Source of the DNA: Gammaproteobacteria bacterium RIFCSPHIGHO2_12_FULL_36_30
GTDB lineage: Bacteria; Pseudomonadota; Gammaproteobacteria; Coxiellales; Coxiellaceae
DNA: 64,000 bases
Assembly (NCBI GenBank): GCA_001801815.1
Contig: MGXU01000009.1
Location: 62,001-126,000, forward strand
Direction of reading: 5' to 3'
Shown here piece after piece: positions 17,470 to 26,454 of the stretch (the first letter of the stretch is position 1; every line of letters starts with the position of its first letter). The position numbers and the translations under genes were made by a program. The notes below the pieces were generated by a model that saw only the letters and a program-made list of their open reading frames with translations, ran no database searches and was not told the origin of the DNA.

Positions 17470-18630
17470 ATGCAACCACAAGGCGGCGCACAACAATCAG
17501 ACCACACATCCAATTTTTTTTGGTTGGTTGCGCTTTTAGTGGGAATTGGAGTTGTCATTTGGTGGACAGAATCCCGTGCCGTTGTTTCATTTGTTTTTTG
17601 GTTGCGTATTCATGAAATTCAATTGATTCGTTGGGTTGCAGAATTGTGGATTCCCACCGCACATTTTTTGCATTTGCCCGCGATGAATTTATCCAGACTC
17701 GATGCAATACAAAAATACATGCAAACTGCATCGCCTAAAGCTGTGACATGGAATATGTTTGCGGCAATTAATGCAGAGATCGGTCAATGGATGCGTTATC
17801 CAACAATTATTATTTTGCTTAGTATTGCAATAGTTGTAGGTTTTCGCGCGACCAGTCAATTTCGTCACACTTACAACATGAAAACATTGCGTGTCGTGGA
17901 TCAAGAAGTGTGGCCACAAATTACGCCTGTTTTATCACTCGATTTAGTGAAAGAAAATATCAATCAAGGTCCGTGGGCAATGTCAAAAGCGCCGCTTGAT
18001 TTTTGTCGTGAACATGATTTGTTGTCGCTCAAAACAATCGCAGGAAAAAAAGTTTATTTTTTAAAACAAAAACCATCGTATCGATTATTTGCTTTGCAAT
18101 TAGGTCCAATGTGGAAAGGAATTGATTTTTTACCAATTCATATTAAAGCGCTTGCTGTTATTTTTTTAGCGCGTGCAACAGGTCAACGTCCAATTGCAAA
18201 TGCATTGTTAAAACAAATTTCCGCATCTGCTTCGTCAGGAAAATTAGATTTTACTGGTGTTTCTGATCAATTAAAAAAATTCAAAGATCATCGCATTGTA
18301 AAATGGCTGGAAAAACGTCATTCGTATATGACAACGTTAATGGCTTCGCTATTAGAAATTTCGCGAAGCGATGGCGTGCTCGCATCTGCGGAATTTTTAT
18401 GGTTAAAACCAGTTGATCGTCGCATGTGGTATGTGTTGAATAATGTTGGACGACGCACTGCTTTTGTTGAAGTTGCAGGTGCTTATTCGCATTGGGTTGC
18501 AGAAAAAAAAGTAGGACGCGCATTGAAAACACCGATGGTAAAAGGTGCAGTCGATGCATTAGATGAAACATTGCAAAACATTTTATTTGTGGAAGAAGGT
18601 GATCAATGGCGTACCGTCAGCGCGGATTAA
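17470..18630 (+). CDS. icmP: IcmP/DotM, type IV coupling complex protein
   Basis: Inner-membrane protein of the DotL coupling complex, 386 residues, the usual length. There are about three N-terminal hydrophobic segments (residues 15-35, 40-60, 113-135) followed by a soluble cytoplasmic domain. In Legionella this domain binds effectors with Glu-rich C-terminal signals. Conserved stretches include FLPIHIKALAVIFLARATG and WVAEKKVGRALKTPMVKGAV. It overlaps icmO by 25 bp, a conserved coupling that fits their obligate complex. Confidence 0.95.
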   Translation: MQPQGGAQQSDHTSNFFWLVALLVGIGVVIWWTESRAVVSFVFWLRIHEIQLIRWVAELWIPTAHFLHLPAMNLSRLDAIQKYMQTASPKAVTWNMFAAINAEIGQWMRYPTIIILLSIAIVVGFRATSQFRHTYNMKTLRVVDQEVWPQITPVLSLDLVKENINQGPWAMSKAPLDFCREHDLLSLKTIAGKKVYFLKQKPSYRLFALQLGPMWKGIDFLPIHIKALAVIFLARATGQRPIANALLKQISASASSGKLDFTGVSDQLKKFKDHRIVKWLEKRHSYMTTLMASLLEISRSDGVLASAEFLWLKPVDRRMWYVLNNVGRRTAFVEVAGAYSHWVAEKKVGRALKTPMVKGAVDALDETLQNILFVEEGDQWRTVSAD

Positions 18631-21008
18631 ATGCAGCGCAAGAACAAGATCAAGGACGCATTATTCGTGATACGCGCCCGTTGGGCATGCGTATTGCTGA
18701 CGCGCTTAAAAAACCACATTCATTAGCAATTACATTAGTTGTTTTTGCCCTGTTTAGTTTTTTTCTCGGATATTTAAGTGAAATATTATTATTCGCAGGT
18801 TTGTGTTGTTTTTTTTACGGTTATTTTCATAGAAGAATGTTGCCATTTCGCATGCCGCTTTTTTCGCATCAAAAAGATTACAACGACATGCAACAAAATG
18901 GCAAACCAAAAATGGCGCGCGGTATTTATTATTTTGGAAATGAAATTAAAACATCGGATGAATTGTGGTTTAGCAATGAAGATATGCGCACGCACGTTTT
19001 AATTTTCGGCTCAACTGGTTCTGGTAAAACACAAGCACTCATTTCGCTCGCGTATAATGCATTATTACAAGCATCTGGATTTATTTACGTCGATGGTAAA
19101 GGTGATAACAGTTTATATGCATCTGTATTTTCCATGGTGCGATCAATGGGTCGCGAAGATGATTTATTATTAATTAATTTTATGACAGGCGCGCGCGATG
19201 TCATTGGTCCGCAAGAATCACGTTTATCAAATACATTAAATCCATTTGCGATGGGTTCATCCAGCATGTTGGCAAACTTAATTGTGAGTTTGATGGGCAC
19301 AACAAAAGGGGCAAGCAGTCCTGATGCAGATATGTGGAAAGGTCGCGCGATTGGTTTCATTGAATCATTAATGAAAATATTAGTTGCGATGCGTGATGCG
19401 GGACATATTTTGTTGGACGCAAATACCATTCGTAATTATTTTCATTTACCAAAATTAGAAGTAATCGTGTTGGATAAATTATTTCCGCGCGACGGAATGG
19501 AATCGGTGAGTTTAGAAAATTTTCCATCAACAGTTTTAGAACCTATCACCAATTATGTTTATACATTGCCTGGATTTAAAAAAGAAAGTAAAGGCAAACA
19601 AGTTTCGCAAGTATTAGAACAGCATGGATTTATTATCATGCAATTAGTCCGTATTTTTACATCATTAGCAGATACGTACGGACATATTTTACGTATTCGT
19701 TTACCCGAAGTAGATTTATCTGACGTTGTATTAAATCGCCGTATTTTATGTGTTTTATTACCTGCGCTTGAAAAATCACCGGAAGAATTATCAAATTTAG
19801 GAAAAATTATTATTGCAACTTTAAAATCAATGATGGCGGCAGGATTAGGTGATAGCGTTGAAGGTGCATATAAAGATTTAATTGAACGCAAACCAACTAA
19901 TGCTGAAACACCTTTTTTATGTATTTTAGATGAATATGGTTATTATGCTGTTGAAGGTTTTGCAGTTGTGCCTGCGCAAGCGCGATCACTTGGTTTTTCA
20001 GTTGTATTTGCAGGACAAGATTTACCGGCGTTTGAAAAAGCTTCGAAAGAAGAAGCAGCATCTATTGGCGCGAATACAAATATTAAAGTGTGTATGAAAT
20101 TAGAAGATCCGTTGACGACATGGGAATTTTTTATGAAAACTGCGGGCGAATCTTACGTCACGCACGTTGAAAGTTTTCAAGTTGATCAAGGTAATGTTTT
20201 GGGAACTTATTTGGATGCAAAAGGCGCGCGTTTAGAAAAACGAGCACGCGTTGATTTATTAGATTTAAAAGAACAACGCGAAGGTGAAGCGCATTTCTTT
20301 TTTAAATCGAAAATTGTGCGCGGAAGATTTTATTATGCAAATCCGCAACCTGTAAAACGCATGCGTTTAAATCATTTTCTAATGGTTGATGCGCCGTCGG
20401 ATGAATCGGTTAAACAATTAAAAAAATCATTTGATGTTTATCAAACACTCGATGAATCTGCGCGCACAGGTTGGAAACCATTAGACGTGCAAGAAAATGA
20501 AGAAATTGATCGCGTGACACAATTATTAAAAACATATTCTGAATTTTCACCAATCGAACGCGCTGCAATGGCGCTTGCAAATTTTGAAGAAAAAATTGAA
20601 ATTGATGAAATTCCCGCAGATTTTTTCCAAGAAGTTGCATCGACTGCGCCTGCGATGTTGTTGGAAACGGAACCATCCGAACATCGTTTAAATGTTTTTA
20701 CTGGTTTGCTCATGACGGATTATTTAAAACCATTAAATGTTTCTGAAGATCCCGCTTATCGCGCAGCAATTTTAAATCGCAAAACAGTGCGCGATCAAAT
20801 TGAATATGTGCAACGTCTTTGTGGAAAAACAAGTAAACAAGCAAGCAATGTTGCAATGGAATTAGTCGGCGATATGGATCGCGGAACTGATTATCCACCT
20901 GCGCCACTCGATCCACCCGTTTTACCCGCAGAAATCACTGCAAAAATAATTGAAATGGTGAATGGCATTGCGATGAAGAAAAAGGAAGCGGGGGAGAAGA
21001 AAGAGTAG
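18606..21008 (+). CDS. icmO: IcmO/DotL, type IV coupling protein ATPase
   Basis: VirD4-like coupling ATPase that receives effectors and hands them to the secretion channel, 800 residues. Two membrane segments lie at about 40-72. Walker A is GSTGSGKT (135-142), and the Walker B region reads FLCILDEYGYYAVEGFAVVP. The C-terminal 200 residues form the extension that in Legionella docks DotN, IcmS-IcmW and LvgA. In Legionella icmN follows directly, but here a toxin-antitoxin remnant and a 971-residue gene intervene. Confidence 0.96.
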   Translation: MAYRQRGLNAAQEQDQGRIIRDTRPLGMRIADALKKPHSLAITLVVFALFSFFLGYLSEILLFAGLCCFFYGYFHRRMLPFRMPLFSHQKDYNDMQQNGKPKMARGIYYFGNEIKTSDELWFSNEDMRTHVLIFGSTGSGKTQALISLAYNALLQASGFIYVDGKGDNSLYASVFSMVRSMGREDDLLLINFMTGARDVIGPQESRLSNTLNPFAMGSSSMLANLIVSLMGTTKGASSPDADMWKGRAIGFIESLMKILVAMRDAGHILLDANTIRNYFHLPKLEVIVLDKLFPRDGMESVSLENFPSTVLEPITNYVYTLPGFKKESKGKQVSQVLEQHGFIIMQLVRIFTSLADTYGHILRIRLPEVDLSDVVLNRRILCVLLPALEKSPEELSNLGKIIIATLKSMMAAGLGDSVEGAYKDLIERKPTNAETPFLCILDEYGYYAVEGFAVVPAQARSLGFSVVFAGQDLPAFEKASKEEAASIGANTNIKVCMKLEDPLTTWEFFMKTAGESYVTHVESFQVDQGNVLGTYLDAKGARLEKRARVDLLDLKEQREGEAHFFFKSKIVRGRFYYANPQPVKRMRLNHFLMVDAPSDESVKQLKKSFDVYQTLDESARTGWKPLDVQENEEIDRVTQLLKTYSEFSPIERAAMALANFEEKIEIDEIPADFFQEVASTAPAMLLETEPSEHRLNVFTGLLMTDYLKPLNVSEDPAYRAAILNRKTVRDQIEYVQRLCGKTSKQASNVAMELVGDMDRGTDYPPAPLDPPVLPAEITAKIIEMVNGIAMKKKEAGEKKE

Positions 21009-21018
21009 TTTGCAGCAT

Positions 21019-21061
21019 TGCACCCAATCTTTAAAAAATGTGCTATCATTTGAGGGCACAA
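21019..21061 (+). promoter_or_regulatory. Promoter and possible operator of the antitoxin gene
   Basis: -35 TTGCAC (21019-21024), 17 bases, -10 TGCTAT (21042-21047), then an imperfect palindrome TGTGC-N12-GCACA (21040-21061) covering the -10. It lies in the 73-base gap after icmO and before the GTG start of the antitoxin gene. Confidence 0.5.
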
Positions 21062-21081
21062 ACTAATCATTGAGGTGGCAA

Positions 21082-21405
21082 GTGGATACTTTTTCAGTAC
21101 GAGATTTACGCGAGCACACAGGTTCGCTCATACATGATGCCGAAGCAGGCAAATTATCGCTTATCACAAAACGTGGTCGACCTGTTTTTTTAGCAATTCC
21201 ATTTACGGATGATTTAATTGAACTCGGATTAAAACCCGCATTGGCCATTCATTTATACAAAGAAGGTATTTTAACGCTAGCAAAAGCAGCAAAATTATCA
21301 GGCGAATCATTAGAAGAATTTATCGCGATACTCAGCAAATTAGGAATCTCCATCATTCATTACACAATTAAAGATGTGGACGAGGAGCTCAAAGATTTTG
21401 AATAA
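21082..21405 (+). CDS. Phd/YefM-type antitoxin fused to a UPF0175-like domain
   Basis: A 107-residue two-domain antitoxin. Residues 1-45 (DTFSVRDLREHTGSLIHDAE, AGKLSLITKRGRPVFLAIPF) are a Phd/YefM DNA-binding and dimerisation domain. Residues 50-85 (PALAIHLYKEGILTLAKAAK, LSGESLEEFIAIL) match the UPF0175 family, often paired with DUF3368/PIN toxins. I chose the GTG at 21082 because GAGG lies 5 bases before it; a TTG at 21070 is in frame. Its toxin gene overlaps the 3' end but is truncated, so this is probably an orphan antitoxin. Confidence 0.8.
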   Translation: MDTFSVRDLREHTGSLIHDAEAGKLSLITKRGRPVFLAIPFTDDLIELGLKPALAIHLYKEGILTLAKAAKLSGESLEEFIAILSKLGISIIHYTIKDVDEELKDFE

Positions 21406-21463
21406 AATTATTATTGCTGATGCGAGTCCACTTATTGCATTTGGTAGTATCGACAAATTTTTA
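21398..21463 (+). pseudogene. Truncated PIN-like (DUF3368) toxin remnant
   Basis: Starting at a TTG with GAGGAGC upstream and overlapping the antitoxin stop, the frame reads NKIIIADASPLIAFGSIDKF, the N-terminal strand and first helix of DUF3368 PIN-type toxins, including the catalytic Asp. Resemblance stops near 21460, where the convergent 971-residue gene ends at 21465. The frame continues to 21628 only as antisense of that gene. No toxin C-terminus is visible at 24381-24571, so the rest was deleted. Confidence 0.72.
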
Positions 21464-21464
21464 A

Positions 21465-24380
21465 TTAAGGCGTCGGAGCGCTGTTACCAGTTGCAAGACG
21501 ATTTTGATAGTCGAGTATTGACCTCTGTAATTCCTCTATACATTTTGTATAAGCGCTTTTGCTTGACAACACAGATCGAGAATCTATTTCATTTGTTTTA
21601 TAATGACTTCGTCCTAATGTTGATTTAATTTCTTGCGCGGTGTCACATCTTGCAATTTCACCCATCAAATTTTTTGCATCTGCTAATTGCATTTTATTTG
21701 CAGATGATCTTACAGAAAAAAAGCTTGCATAACTTTCGCCTGCTGGATTTACATTTTTTGAATCCATATATTTACTGAGTTGTGTGATAATAAAAATTTT
21801 TAATTTTGACGTTGTGTCAATATTATTCGAATCGGACAATGTAGTGCGTACGCTGAGATAAGCCTTTTGTCGTTCAAAAAAATGTAATTTTTCTAACAGA
21901 GAAACCAATTGAATCGCTGGTAACATTTCCATAAAATAAAATTGAATCGCGGTATTTGTCCAATAACTCTCAAATATTTTTTTTGCATATGCGATAAATC
22001 TTCCGTTTGGATCGCCAGAGTTGAGCTCAACTAATAATAAATGTAAAAAATGCGTGCGTGTTCTTCCAGTCTCAATAAGAGTTGAAGCATGATACTCTTT
22101 AATTTTTTTTAAGAAAAAGTGGCACAATTCATGCGATTCAGGAGTGTCTTTACTTGCTAATTCGGTTAACAATCCGAAGGGTTCTGCATTACGTACCAAG
22201 ACAAAAACGTCGTCAACATTTAAAAATTCAATTAGTGATTTATACATCTGAGTTGGAAATTGAGTTGTAATGTTGAGTAATTGGGATAATATGATGCCAA
22301 TATATTTTTTGCTTGTTGCGTCGGATTCTTGTATTTTTACTAAATTAAAAAATAATAGATTATCTTTACCATCCGGTGTTTTTTTTGAGATGATCTCTAC
22401 AAGCGCTTCACGCATCACAGTATATTCTTCATGTCTTGCTATCATTAAAAAAACATTGATGTTAGAAAGTGATGCATTTTCTAATAAAGTAACCCACGAT
22501 TCTTTTGTTAATGTTCTTACTTTTTCAAACACTAATTTTTTTAGCTCATTTTTTTGAGAATGATTTATTTTTAGAGCGGCATAATATAGCGCGAGTAAAT
22601 ATTCAAGCTTATCTAATGAGTTTTGATTTTCTTGAATGTGCTTTATTATTTTTTCTAAAAAACTCTTCGAAATTTTTTCACCCAATAATTCAAGTAAAAA
22701 ATAAATAGATGTAAATTGAGTGGGATTATTAAAATCAATTTCTTCTTTATCAATAAAAAGCATTGCATCATTGAAATACGCTAACAGTGAATCTGATTTT
22801 ATTTCGAGCGTTGTTATTAATGCTGGCCAACTTTTTTTAGGAATTTTTTTAAGAACCGAAATAAGATTTCCATTATTTCGAATTACATTTTGTAATAATG
22901 GTTTCAAATTAGGATGATTAAAATGACCTAAAAATTGATAATGCACTTTTGCGATTGCAATAACCGCATTCAATTCAAAATATAAAACTGAATATCTCAA
23001 TGAGGGTTTTCGTATGTTTTTCAATTCGTTATTTAATATATCCAAATAAATATTATTTTGATCAACAGTAAGTAATGCTGACAGCTCAAATAATGTTGCA
23101 ATAAAGCTGATCGAGTCATGCTTATCTGTCGAAGCAAAATTGGTCTGTGCAACTTTTTTTATATCTGCATTGTTTGTTATCGATTTATAAATATCAGGAG
23201 ATATTTCTGGTATTTTTTTTAATTGATCAATGAATGCTGAACAAGTATCTGTTAATTCATAAAAATTATCTATTTTAAAAATATTTTTCAAAAATCGTAA
23301 TGTTACTAATATCGTTTCTTTTTTTGTTGAATAATAAGCGTGTTCCCATAATGTAAGCGGACTCGGAATTTTTTTGAGATATTTTTCTTTTTGCAACAAT
23401 TCCAAAAATAATTTATTTATTGTTTGCCAATTAATATCGCGAATATAATTTTCATCTGCGCTAAATATAAAATATTCAGCTGATTTTCCTAATCTTGTTT
23501 TGAATGTTATTGTAATTTCTGTTTCCGATTCTGATTCTATTGCCACTTCTGGTTTCGCGGGCTGATTAGGAAGACAAGATTTAATTAATTTTTCAAAATC
23601 ACGCATCTGTGCATTATAATTTTTTCCTTCACCTGTTGTGCCATCTCGCAATCCTGAATAACCCAATGAAATTGCATATCCGCGTAATTCATCACTTAAC
23701 AAAAATGGTAATGCGAGTGGTCGAAATTCTGATTCAAATTTTTCCTTTAATTTTTTTGTAATGGTGTCATCACGTAATTCCACAATCCCGGGATCATTAA
23801 TATATCTATCGCTTTCTAGATTTATTTTTACGCCATAACCTTGTTCTTTTGCTAAACGCGTAAATCTATTCCATGTATGAATACCGCCTGTTGCAGCACC
23901 TGCATTTTCAACCAAACTTTGTCTTACTTTGCATAATAATTCTGATAATGAAGAGGGTAGTTGCATGGATGCAACAATTAAATTAACGCGATTATGAAAA
24001 CCAGCGGTGCACGCAATGATGTCTTCATCTAATTGCGATAACATTTGCTCGCGCATGTCAGATGTTAATTTTCCTAATTGACTATCTAAATTTCCAGACA
24101 AGCGATGATAAATTATTTTTAATTTTTCAATGAGCGCAGGTTTTGATTCTTCAGAATAAAGTGGATTGTCGAGATGTTTTTTTTGAATGGGTTCGGTCAG
24201 TGTTGTGTTATAGCCGCAACAAATATCTTCTAATATTTTAAGCCAATCTTCTGGCAACGTAGGTAATTTTGACGAATCAATTTCTAATGGCGGCGTATAG
24301 GTGAGCGCGAGCTTCGCGTTAACAGCACTGTGCAATTCAAAGGGTATTTCTTGTTCTGTTTTCCAAAAGTTCCATGGCAT
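21465..24380 (-). CDS. Large uncharacterised protein inserted in the icm locus (candidate Dot/Icm effector)
   Basis: A 971-residue soluble protein of no family I recognise. It has no signal peptide or membrane segment. It is rich in Leu, Lys, Ile, Asn and Glu, and long stretches look alpha-helical, suggesting a helical-repeat or solenoid body; an acidic ESESETE patch lies near residue 285. The last residues (KCIEELQRSILDYQNRLATG then NSAPTP) have a short EE pair and a polar tail, weakly compatible with a Dot/Icm signal. The ATG at 24380 has GAGAA 7 bases upstream. It is the only minus-strand gene inside the icm block, sits between icmO and icmN, and its 3' end abuts a broken toxin gene, so it arrived by insertion. 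Effector status is inferred from location and composition. Confidence 0.75.
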   Translation of the reverse strand: MPWNFWKTEQEIPFELHSAVNAKLALTYTPPLEIDSSKLPTLPEDWLKILEDICCGYNTTLTEPIQKKHLDNPLYSEESKPALIEKLKIIYHRLSGNLDSQLGKLTSDMREQMLSQLDEDIIACTAGFHNRVNLIVASMQLPSSLSELLCKVRQSLVENAGAATGGIHTWNRFTRLAKEQGYGVKINLESDRYINDPGIVELRDDTITKKLKEKFESEFRPLALPFLLSDELRGYAISLGYSGLRDGTTGEGKNYNAQMRDFEKLIKSCLPNQPAKPEVAIESESETEITITFKTRLGKSAEYFIFSADENYIRDINWQTINKLFLELLQKEKYLKKIPSPLTLWEHAYYSTKKETILVTLRFLKNIFKIDNFYELTDTCSAFIDQLKKIPEISPDIYKSITNNADIKKVAQTNFASTDKHDSISFIATLFELSALLTVDQNNIYLDILNNELKNIRKPSLRYSVLYFELNAVIAIAKVHYQFLGHFNHPNLKPLLQNVIRNNGNLISVLKKIPKKSWPALITTLEIKSDSLLAYFNDAMLFIDKEEIDFNNPTQFTSIYFLLELLGEKISKSFLEKIIKHIQENQNSLDKLEYLLALYYAALKINHSQKNELKKLVFEKVRTLTKESWVTLLENASLSNINVFLMIARHEEYTVMREALVEIISKKTPDGKDNLLFFNLVKIQESDATSKKYIGIILSQLLNITTQFPTQMYKSLIEFLNVDDVFVLVRNAEPFGLLTELASKDTPESHELCHFFLKKIKEYHASTLIETGRTRTHFLHLLLVELNSGDPNGRFIAYAKKIFESYWTNTAIQFYFMEMLPAIQLVSLLEKLHFFERQKAYLSVRTTLSDSNNIDTTSKLKIFIITQLSKYMDSKNVNPAGESYASFFSVRSSANKMQLADAKNLMGEIARCDTAQEIKSTLGRSHYKTNEIDSRSVLSSKSAYTKCIEELQRSILDYQNRLATGNSAPTP

Positions 24381-24473
24381 ATTGTTATTCTCAGATAAAT
24401 GTAGCGGGTATTTTAACGCCCAAAGCTTATTACAATATTATGCGTACGTAGATATACAGTGAAAAAGATCATA

Positions 24474-24506
24474 TTTAATGCTTTCTTAAGGATCTTTTGT
24501 TAAATT
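24474..24506 (+). promoter_or_regulatory. PmrA-type tandem box and -10 upstream of icmN
   Basis: TTTAATGCTTTCTTAAGG (24474-24491), with TTAA cores 11 bp apart, is followed after 9 bases by a -10 TAAATT (24501-24506). The five bases before the box, CATAT with the box start, also match the copy upstream of the icmR-position gene. It would drive icmN and the long downstream icm operon, replacing readthrough from icmO lost to the insertion. Confidence 0.72.
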
Positions 24507-24571
24507 AATGATGGGTTAAGGCTAGAGAAGCTGCCTGGTTATTTTTTGAGCTATTCCGGGGATGTTCGCCA

Positions 24572-25177
24572 GTGAAGCGTTTTGGGTTTCTCATCATTTT
24601 TTTGAGCGTAATCGCTTTTGGTTTGAGTGGTTGTTCGCATCCGCCCTGTGAAAAATATTTAAAATATCCACCGTACATTTCGCCGCAAAAACTCATTACA
24701 TTAAAAAATCCAATGAATGTGATTCAGCGTCGAAAATATGATCTTTGTGTGTTGGAAACGCACGGTGTGCAAGTCATTCGATTTGGACAAACGTGGAAAT
24801 TTATTTTTCCAAGTGATGATGTTTTTGATAACGAAACAGCGGAAATTAATGAAGATTATAAGCCGATGTTAAATGTTGCAGCTGATTTTATGCAAACATA
24901 TTCGAAAATTACAGTGTTTGTTGCAGCATATACAAATAAATCTGATGATGATGTGAAAACAAAATTTGGTAGCGTGTCAGATGAACTAACAGAACGACAA
25001 GCAAACTCGGTCGCAAATTATTTATTTTCACGACACATTAATTCGCGATTATTATATCCGCTTGGAAAAGGTGCGCGTGGTGCAGTTGCATGGAATGGAA
25101 CACAAGATAGTCGTCGTTTTAATCGGCGTGTTGAAGTGACTTTTAGATATTACAGAGATAATACGGCATGGTACTAA
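24572..25177 (+). CDS. icmN: IcmN/DotK, OmpA-like lipoprotein
   Basis: Outer-membrane lipoprotein, 201 residues. The signal peptide ends in the lipobox LSGC (Cys at 21), and the C-terminal half (KITVFVAAYTNKSDD, ERQANSVANYLFSRHI, RRFNRRVEVTFR) is an OmpA-type peptidoglycan-binding domain. In Legionella DotK belongs to the outer-membrane core periphery. The start is a GTG at 24572; GGGG lies rather far upstream (about 11 bases). The gene overlaps the next by 10 bp. The 24381-24571 gap before it holds a PmrA-type promoter. Confidence 0.9.
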   Translation: MKRFGFLIIFLSVIAFGLSGCSHPPCEKYLKYPPYISPQKLITLKNPMNVIQRRKYDLCVLETHGVQVIRFGQTWKFIFPSDDVFDNETAEINEDYKPMLNVAADFMQTYSKITVFVAAYTNKSDDDVKTKFGSVSDELTERQANSVANYLFSRHINSRLLYPLGKGARGAVAWNGTQDSRRFNRRVEVTFRYYRDNTAWY

Positions 25178-25794
25178 ATACAAAGTCACAAGAAAACGAA
25201 TTTGAAATAAATGATTTTTATCGTGTTGCATATCATCGCACGATGAAATGGTTGTCATTGATGGTTGTGATCTGCGCTATTTTATCGGTAATTTTAGCGT
25301 GGATGGTTTACGATAAAAAACAACCCGCCTATTTTGCTGCGGTGACAACAGGTGAAGTTGTGCCAATGCATGCATTGTCAGAACCTGTGTTGACGAAAAA
25401 TTTTATTTTGCAGTGGTCGTCGTTAACCGCGCGACTTGTTTACAATTTGCATTTTAATTCTTATCAACAACAGCTGAATCAAATTAAAGATCGTTTTACG
25501 CCGGAAGGCTGGAATAAAATGATGGGGGCGATGAAAGGATTAATTAAGCAAATAACAGGTAACCGATTAATAATGAGTTCTGTTGTTTCTGGGCCGCCTG
25601 TTATTTTATCGCAATTAATTATTGATGGTCGATATACGTGGCGTGTGCAAATGAAAATGTTGGTGACATTTACAAGTGCAAGTGCAATTAGTCGGCAACA
25701 TATAATTGTTACAATGAATGTTCAACGTGTGTCGACATTAAATGCATCACAAGGTGTTCAGATTGTTGATTTTAATGCTGCAAAACCAATATAA
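25168..25794 (+). CDS. DotI/IcmL paralogue in the icmM/dotJ position
   Basis: Inner-membrane protein of 208 residues with one membrane segment (about 33-50) and a periplasmic domain. It is a full-length relative of the next gene: both share PxYFA, HALSxPV, a following LQW and a FTPEGWN/FTTNGWN segment. Legionella DotJ is a short version lacking the periplasmic domain, whereas Coxiella has two full-length IcmL proteins, as here. DotI and DotJ form a hetero-complex related to VirB8, which suggests these two proteins do likewise. Confidence 0.88.
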   Translation: MVLNTKSQENEFEINDFYRVAYHRTMKWLSLMVVICAILSVILAWMVYDKKQPAYFAAVTTGEVVPMHALSEPVLTKNFILQWSSLTARLVYNLHFNSYQQQLNQIKDRFTPEGWNKMMGAMKGLIKQITGNRLIMSSVVSGPPVILSQLIIDGRYTWRVQMKMLVTFTSASAISRQHIIVTMNVQRVSTLNASQGVQIVDFNAAKPI

Positions 25795-25800
25795 AAAATT

Positions 25801-26454
25801 ATGGCAGAAAATACGATAAACAAAGAACAAAAAGAAGGATTGACGCTAGTTTTATTGCGCAATGCTTTTTATCGCGATAATTATCGTCGCGCTTCGTTTG
25901 CGCTCGCCGTTGTTTTTTTTATTAATGTATTATTACTCGTTGTGATTATGTATCGTTTTGTTAATCCGCCAAAACCACAATATTTTGCGACGAATGCGCA
26001 ATATCAATTAATCAAATATCATGCGTTATCAGATCCTGTTGTGAGTAATAATTATGTTTTACAGTGGACTGCCAATGCAGTTCAGCAAGCATTTGCGTTA
26101 GATTTTATTCATTGGAAACAACAATTGCAGCAAGCATCAAATAATTTTACAACGAATGGTTGGAATATGTTTGTAGCTGCTTATCAACAAAGCGGTGATT
26201 TGCAAACGTTAGCAAAATTACAAATGGTTTCGAATGCAGCTGTTACTGGTGCGCCAAGATTACAATACGCAGGTGTGTTCGATGGTACGTATGTTTGGAA
26301 AATTGAATTGCCAATATTAATCACGTATACAAATTTAAATAAAACAATTCCGCAGCCATTAAAAGTGACGGTGATTGTAGTGCGTGTGCCAGTGCAAGAT
26401 AATCCAAATCGTATTGCGATTAATGAATTTGTACCGGAAGTGCAAGCGCAATGA
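25801..26454 (+). CDS. icmL: IcmL/DotI, VirB8-like inner-membrane protein
   Basis: A 217-residue inner-membrane protein with a single segment at about 37-55 and a periplasmic NTF2/VirB8-like domain. The PQYFATNAQYQLIKYHALSD and NNYVLQWTANAVQQAFALDF stretches are typical. It bridges the coupling ATPases and the periplasmic core. It lies 6 bases after its paralogue and overlaps icmK as ATGA. Confidence 0.95.
   Translation: MAENTINKEQKEGLTLVLLRNAFYRDNYRRASFALAVVFFINVLLLVVIMYRFVNPPKPQYFATNAQYQLIKYHALSDPVVSNNYVLQWTANAVQQAFALDFIHWKQQLQQASNNFTTNGWNMFVAAYQQSGDLQTLAKLQMVSNAAVTGAPRLQYAGVFDGTYVWKIELPILITYTNLNKTIPQPLKVTVIVVRVPVQDNPNRIAINEFVPEVQAQ

Noticed and set aside
24381..24571. Lost C-terminal part of the DUF3368 toxin on the far side of the insertion
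   Set aside because: No frame in this gap resembles the toxin; only the icmN promoter was found.
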